A stretch of 64,000 bases of DNA, taken from assembly GCF_002979515.1 (NCBI RefSeq), contig NZ_PCPA01000010.1:1-64000 (forward strand), in the 5' to 3' direction. This document shows positions 61,114 to 64,000 of this stretch, piece after piece (the first letter of the stretch is position 1; every line of letters starts with the position of its first letter). A program made the position numbers and the translations under genes. Source of the stretch: Microbacterium sp. MYb54. GTDB taxonomy: Bacteria > Actinomycetota > Actinomycetes > Actinomycetales > Microbacteriaceae. The notes under the pieces were generated by a model. It worked only from the letters and a program-made list of their open reading frames with translations. It did not search any database and was not told the DNA's origin.

Positions 61114-62369
61114 GGTACGTTCACCTCCAGGCTGGTCGGTCCGCCCTGCGGACTGTCGAGGCGGAAGGTTCCGCCCGCAGCGAGGATGCGATTCGCGATC
61201 CCGTCGAGCCCACCGCCCGGTTGCACCTGCGCGCCTCCGATGCCGTTGTCCTCGACCCGTGCCCAGAGCGTGTTGCCCTCGCGAAGCCGCACGATGACCC
61301 GGGCCTCGCTGGCGCGTGAGTGCTTCGCGGCGTTGGTCAGAGACTCCGCGATTGAGAAGTACACCGCGGCCTCGGCCTCACGACTGCACCGCCCCTCCAT
61401 CCGCACATCGAGGTGCACGGGAATGTGCGACCTGCCGGCGAGTGCCGAGAGTGCGGCGTCGAGGCCTCTGTCGTCGAGCACGGAGGCGTGGATGCCGCGA
61501 GCGAGCTGACGCAGCTCCGTGATGGCCGCCTTGGTGGACGTGTGAGCTTCGTTGATCAGCTCCTTCGCGGCCTCGGGGTCGTTGTCGATCTTCTGCTGTG
61601 CCAGTCCGAGCGTCATGCCGACCGAGACGAGACGCGGCTGGACGCCGTCGTGCAGGTCGCGCTCGATGCGGGTGCGCTCGACGTCTGCAGCGCGCACGGC
61701 GCCCTCGCGCTGGGCTGTCGAGGTGCGGATGCGCTCGGTGAGCTCGGTCTCCTTGCTGCGGATCACGATCGCGAGTGACAGCGTGCGATGCAGCAGTGCG
61801 AGGCCGATCATGCCGACGACGCAGGCCGCGATGCCCAGAATGCCGACCAGCGGCGCCCAGGCGACGGGGATGCCTCCGCCGCCGAACGGTCCCATCACCG
61901 AATCCGCAGCGGTGAGGGGCGCGAACGAGATGATGATCGACCAGACCAGGCCCCAGAACAGCCGGAGCACGATCCAGCCGAGAACGGCGGAGATGGCGAA
62001 GTTGGCGACCGCGCGCCACATGCGTCCATCGATCGACTGTCTTCCGAGGGCGCGCAGCCAGCCGGCGAACCCGGGGCGGTCACGCGGCTGCAGGCGCAGC
62101 GGTGCGATCGGGACGCGGTACAGGGCGCCGACGCGGGCGACTTCGAACCAGCCCAGCCCATACAGCGCGTAGACCAGACCCACGAGAAGGACGAGCCCGA
62201 TTCCAGCGGCGAACAGGAGTCCGAGGCCCGTGCCGAGAAGGCCGCCGAGCATGCCGAAGATCGCACCGCCGAGGATGCCGACGCCTGCGAGATGCAGGAT
62301 CGTGAGGAAGAGGCGCAACGGCGGCTTCACCGCCGTTGCGGGAGCCGGGGTCGCAGTCTGAGTGGTCAT
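61101..62369 (-). CDS. Sensor histidine kinase (HisKA_3 / NarL type)
   Basis: 422 residues. Four to six transmembrane helices in the first ~210 residues in the 'putative sensor' layout, then 'RTRIERDLHDGVQPRLVSVG' with the phospho-His in DLHDG, and a HATPase domain with NAAKHS, DNGIGG and GGGLDGIANR. It signals to the response regulator downstream. Together with the DUF4097-type protein it forms a compact three-gene operon, resembling those that monitor cell-envelope state. Confidence 0.92.
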   Translation of the reverse strand: MTTQTATPAPATAVKPPLRLFLTILHLAGVGILGGAIFGMLGGLLGTGLGLLFAAGIGLVLLVGLVYALYGLGWFEVARVGALYRVPIAPLRLQPRDRPGFAGWLRALGRQSIDGRMWRAVANFAISAVLGWIVLRLFWGLVWSIIISFAPLTAADSVMGPFGGGGIPVAWAPLVGILGIAACVVGMIGLALLHRTLSLAIVIRSKETELTERIRTSTAQREGAVRAADVERTRIERDLHDGVQPRLVSVGMTLGLAQQKIDNDPEAAKELINEAHTSTKAAITELRQLARGIHASVLDDRGLDAALSALAGRSHIPVHLDVRMEGRCSREAEAAVYFSIAESLTNAAKHSRASEARVIVRLREGNTLWARVEDNGIGGAQVQPGGGLDGIANRILAAGGTFRLDSPQGGPTSLEVNVPCAS

Positions 62370-62496
62370 GCTTCCAAGTTACGGGCGGGCGAGTGCGCGC
62401 GACACCGAGTCATCCGGATACTCCACTTCGGGTTTTCCGTAACGAGGAATCAGTGCGTACCCCCGCTCTACGACTCCCGTCTGCTTCACTGGGGGC

Positions 62497-63207
62497 ATGA
62501 CAGCCCACGAAGGTGAACCGCATGGCGCGGGTCTCGGCCAGCGTTTGAACTGGTTGCGCGCAGGGGTGCTGGGTGCGAACGACGGCATCGTCTCCGTCGC
62601 CTCACTCGTGGTCGGCGTCGCCGGCGCGACCACCGACAACGCCGCACTCCTCACCGCGGGGATCGCCGGACTCGTCGGTGGGGCGATCTCTATGGCGCTC
62701 GGCGAGTACGTCTCGGTGAGCAGCCAACGCGACAGTGAACGTGCGCTGATCGCGAAGGAGCGTGAAGAGCTTCGCACGATGCCGACGGCAGAGCTCAGCG
62801 AACTCACCGAGCTCTATCGCGACCGCGGACTCTCAGAGGAGACAGCACGTCAGGTGGCCGAGGAGCTCACCGCGCACGATGCCCTCTCGGCTCATCTGGA
62901 GGTCGAACTCGGCATCGACCAGAACGACCTCGTCAATCCCTGGCATGCGGCGATCTCCTCCGCGGTCGCCTTCACACTCGGCGCGCTGCTGCCGCTGCTC
63001 GCGATCCTGCTGCCACCGCCCGAGTGGCGTGTTCCCGTGACCTTCATCGCGGTCCTGATCGCTCTGGCCGTGACGGGTGCCGTGTCGGCGAAGATCGGCG
63101 GTTCGGCGCCCGTTCCGGCATCGATCCGACTGGTCGTCGGCGGCGCCCTGGCCCTGGCAGCCACCTGGTTGATCGGCACCCTCCTCGGCACCTCCGGCGT
63201 CGTCTAG
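62497..63207 (+). CDS. VIT1/CCC1-family Fe(II)/Mn(II) transporter
   Basis: 236 residues. The start 'LNWLRAGVLGANDGIVSVASLVVGVAGA' is the first VIT1 helix; a second helix 'AGIAGLVGGAISMALGEYVSVSSQRDSE' carries the metal-binding M/E pattern; three further helices follow a charged cytoplasmic segment of about 80 residues (metal-binding domain, with many Glu). It moves Fe2+ or Mn2+ out of the cytosol or into storage. Followed by a bidirectional terminator. Confidence 0.9.
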   Translation: MTAHEGEPHGAGLGQRLNWLRAGVLGANDGIVSVASLVVGVAGATTDNAALLTAGIAGLVGGAISMALGEYVSVSSQRDSERALIAKEREELRTMPTAELSELTELYRDRGLSEETARQVAEELTAHDALSAHLEVELGIDQNDLVNPWHAAISSAVAFTLGALLPLLAILLPPPEWRVPVTFIAVLIALAVTGAVSAKIGGSAPVPASIRLVVGGALALAATWLIGTLLGTSGVV

Positions 63208-63229
63208 CGACGATCACCCCGAGGAGCGA

Positions 63230-63261
63230 CGAAGGGCGGATGCCGTAGCATCCGCCCTTCG
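63230..63261. terminator. Bidirectional terminator between VIT1-type and DUF3566 genes
   Basis: Perfect 14-bp stem CGAAGGGCGGATGC (63230-63243), loop CGTA, GCATCCGCCCTTCG (63248-63261), serving both convergent genes. Confidence 0.8.
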
Positions 63262-63287
63262 CGAAATCCGTTCCGTGAGGCGTCGGA

Positions 63288-63692
63288 TCAGTTCGACATG
63301 AAGCCGACGAGCAGTCCGCCCGTCACCTTCACCGCGAGGTTGTAGATTCCGGCGACGACGGCGCCGAGCACCGTGAACACGATCAGGTTCAGAATCGCGA
63401 CCACGGCGGCGAACGCCATCACCTGCGGCAGACCGACGACCTCCGACAGCACGAACGTGTTGTCCGTGATGCTGACCAGGAACCCCTCGGCCGTGGTCAT
63501 GACGCCCGTCGCCTGGAGCACCAGGAAGATCAGGAAGAACGCGACCATGGTGACCACCGCGAGGGCGACCGCTCCGAGGAACGAGAGCTTCACTGCCGAC
63601 CAGAAGTCCACGTAGACCAGTCGGAGGCGAACCTGCTTGCCACCGGTCTTGCGGGTCGACTTCTTCGCCAGCTTGTCGGCCACTGTGCTCAT
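63288..63692 (-). CDS. DUF3566 membrane protein
   Basis: 134 residues with a basic N-terminus ([19 protein letters not shown]) and three hydrophobic segments, including '[21 protein letters not shown]' split as about 35-60 and a Gly-rich last helix ([20 protein letters not shown]). The DUF3566 family sits directly after gyrA in nearly all actinobacteria and is thought to be a membrane partner of the division/replication machinery; mechanism unknown. The start overlaps the gyrA stop as ATGA (63689-63692). Confidence 0.92.
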   Translation of the reverse strand: MSTVADKLAKKSTRKTGGKQVRLRLVYVDFWSAVKLSFLGAVALAVVTMVAFFLIFLVLQATGVMTTAEGFLVSITDNTFVLSEVVGLPQVMAFAAVVAILNLIVFTVLGAVVAGIYNLAVKVTGGLLVGFMSN

Positions 63693-64000
63693 GCGTCTGT
63701 ATCCTCGGGGGTCTCTGTCGTCTCGGGGGCCTGGGTCTCGGCATCCTCCGCATCCGCCTCGTCTTCGGTGAGGCCACGCTCACCGTTACGGGCGATGGCG
63801 AGGATCCGGTCGGCCTCCGTCGTACGAGCGAACACCACTCCCATGGTGTCTCGCCCCTTGGCGGGGACCTCGGCCACGGCAGAGCGTACCACCTTGCCGC
63901 TGGAGAGAACCACCAAGACCTCGTCGTCCTCGGCGACGATCAGACCACCCGCGAGAGTGCCCCGATCGTCGTTGAGCTTGGCGACCTTGATGCCTGTTCC
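63689..64000 (-). CDS. gyrA: DNA gyrase subunit A, C-terminal end (3' partial in window)
   Basis: Only the last 103 codons are inside the window; the gene continues beyond 64000. The frame reads [16 protein letters not shown] and continues [34 protein letters not shown], which are blades of the GyrA C-terminal beta-pinwheel (GyrA-box region), followed by an acidic Glu/Asp/Thr-rich tail typical of actinobacterial GyrA. It wraps DNA to supercoil it. The downstream neighbour DUF3566 and tRNA-Ile/Ala confirm the oriC-proximal position. Confidence 0.95.
   Translation of the reverse strand, partial: GTGIKVAKLNDDRGTLAGGLIVAEDDEVLVVLSSGKVVRSAVAEVPAKGRDTMGVVFARTTEADRILAIARNGERGLTEDEADAEDAETQAPETTETPEDTDA

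Overview
The window looks like a piece of a high-GC actinobacterial chromosome, most likely Microbacterium or a close Microbacteriaceae relative. The signs are the codon use, the cluster fhaA-fhaB-pstP-rodA-pbpA-pknA-pknB with crgA, the gyrA-DUF3566-tRNA-Ile-tRNA-Ala arrangement, and the class E sortase. The genus is inferred from gene content and was not tested. Because gyrA (3' end only) leaves the right edge on the minus strand, the replication origin (dnaA-dnaN-recF-gyrB-gyrA) should lie a few genes to the right.

Layout. 1-23 kb is mixed: a partial membrane protein, an HTH / Clp_N-SRPBCC pair with a probable leaderless promoter, a stand-alone cytochrome b (qcrB), a ChaA-type antiporter, a GAPDH overlapping a redoxin, a 1986-residue LPXTG surface protein, a GlxA regulator divergent from a cysteine hydrolase, several unknown small genes, GntR and MarR regulators, an AlkD-like protein and a lipoprotein serine hydrolase. 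23.2-32.5 kb is the most interesting part: a class III lanthipeptide (SapB/labyrinthopeptin type) gene cluster. It has a 31-residue peptide coupled to a LanKC synthetase, a 43-residue precursor whose start lies inside the end of lanKC, an ATPase/FtsX-permease pair, a full ABC exporter, and a divergent sensor kinase/response regulator. It ends beside tRNA-Leu(CAG).

33-45.7 kb is the conserved cell-envelope core: FHA proteins, PP2C phosphatase, RodA, PbpA, two Ser/Thr kinases, a PabA/TrpG-type glutaminase, sortase E, CrgA, a rhomboid protease and a cyclophilin. 45.8-49.5 kb holds small conserved genes and an amidohydrolase. 49.5-56 kb is a probable amine-catabolism operon (APC permease, ornithine-cyclodeaminase-like protein, FAD amine oxidase, aldehyde dehydrogenase) divergent from an AraC regulator. 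56-64 kb has an M24 peptidase, an HNH protein, a DedA/CDP-alcohol phosphatidyltransferase fusion, two tRNAs, a three-gene two-component operon, a VIT1-type transporter, the DUF3566 gene and gyrA.

Working together: the core operon links peptidoglycan synthesis (RodA/PbpA) to reversible Ser/Thr phosphorylation (PknA/PknB against PstP) read by the FHA proteins. The lanthipeptide operon has the order synthetase-precursor-transporters known from ramCSAB, with its own candidate two-component system. No transposase, integrase, rRNA gene or CRISPR array was seen.
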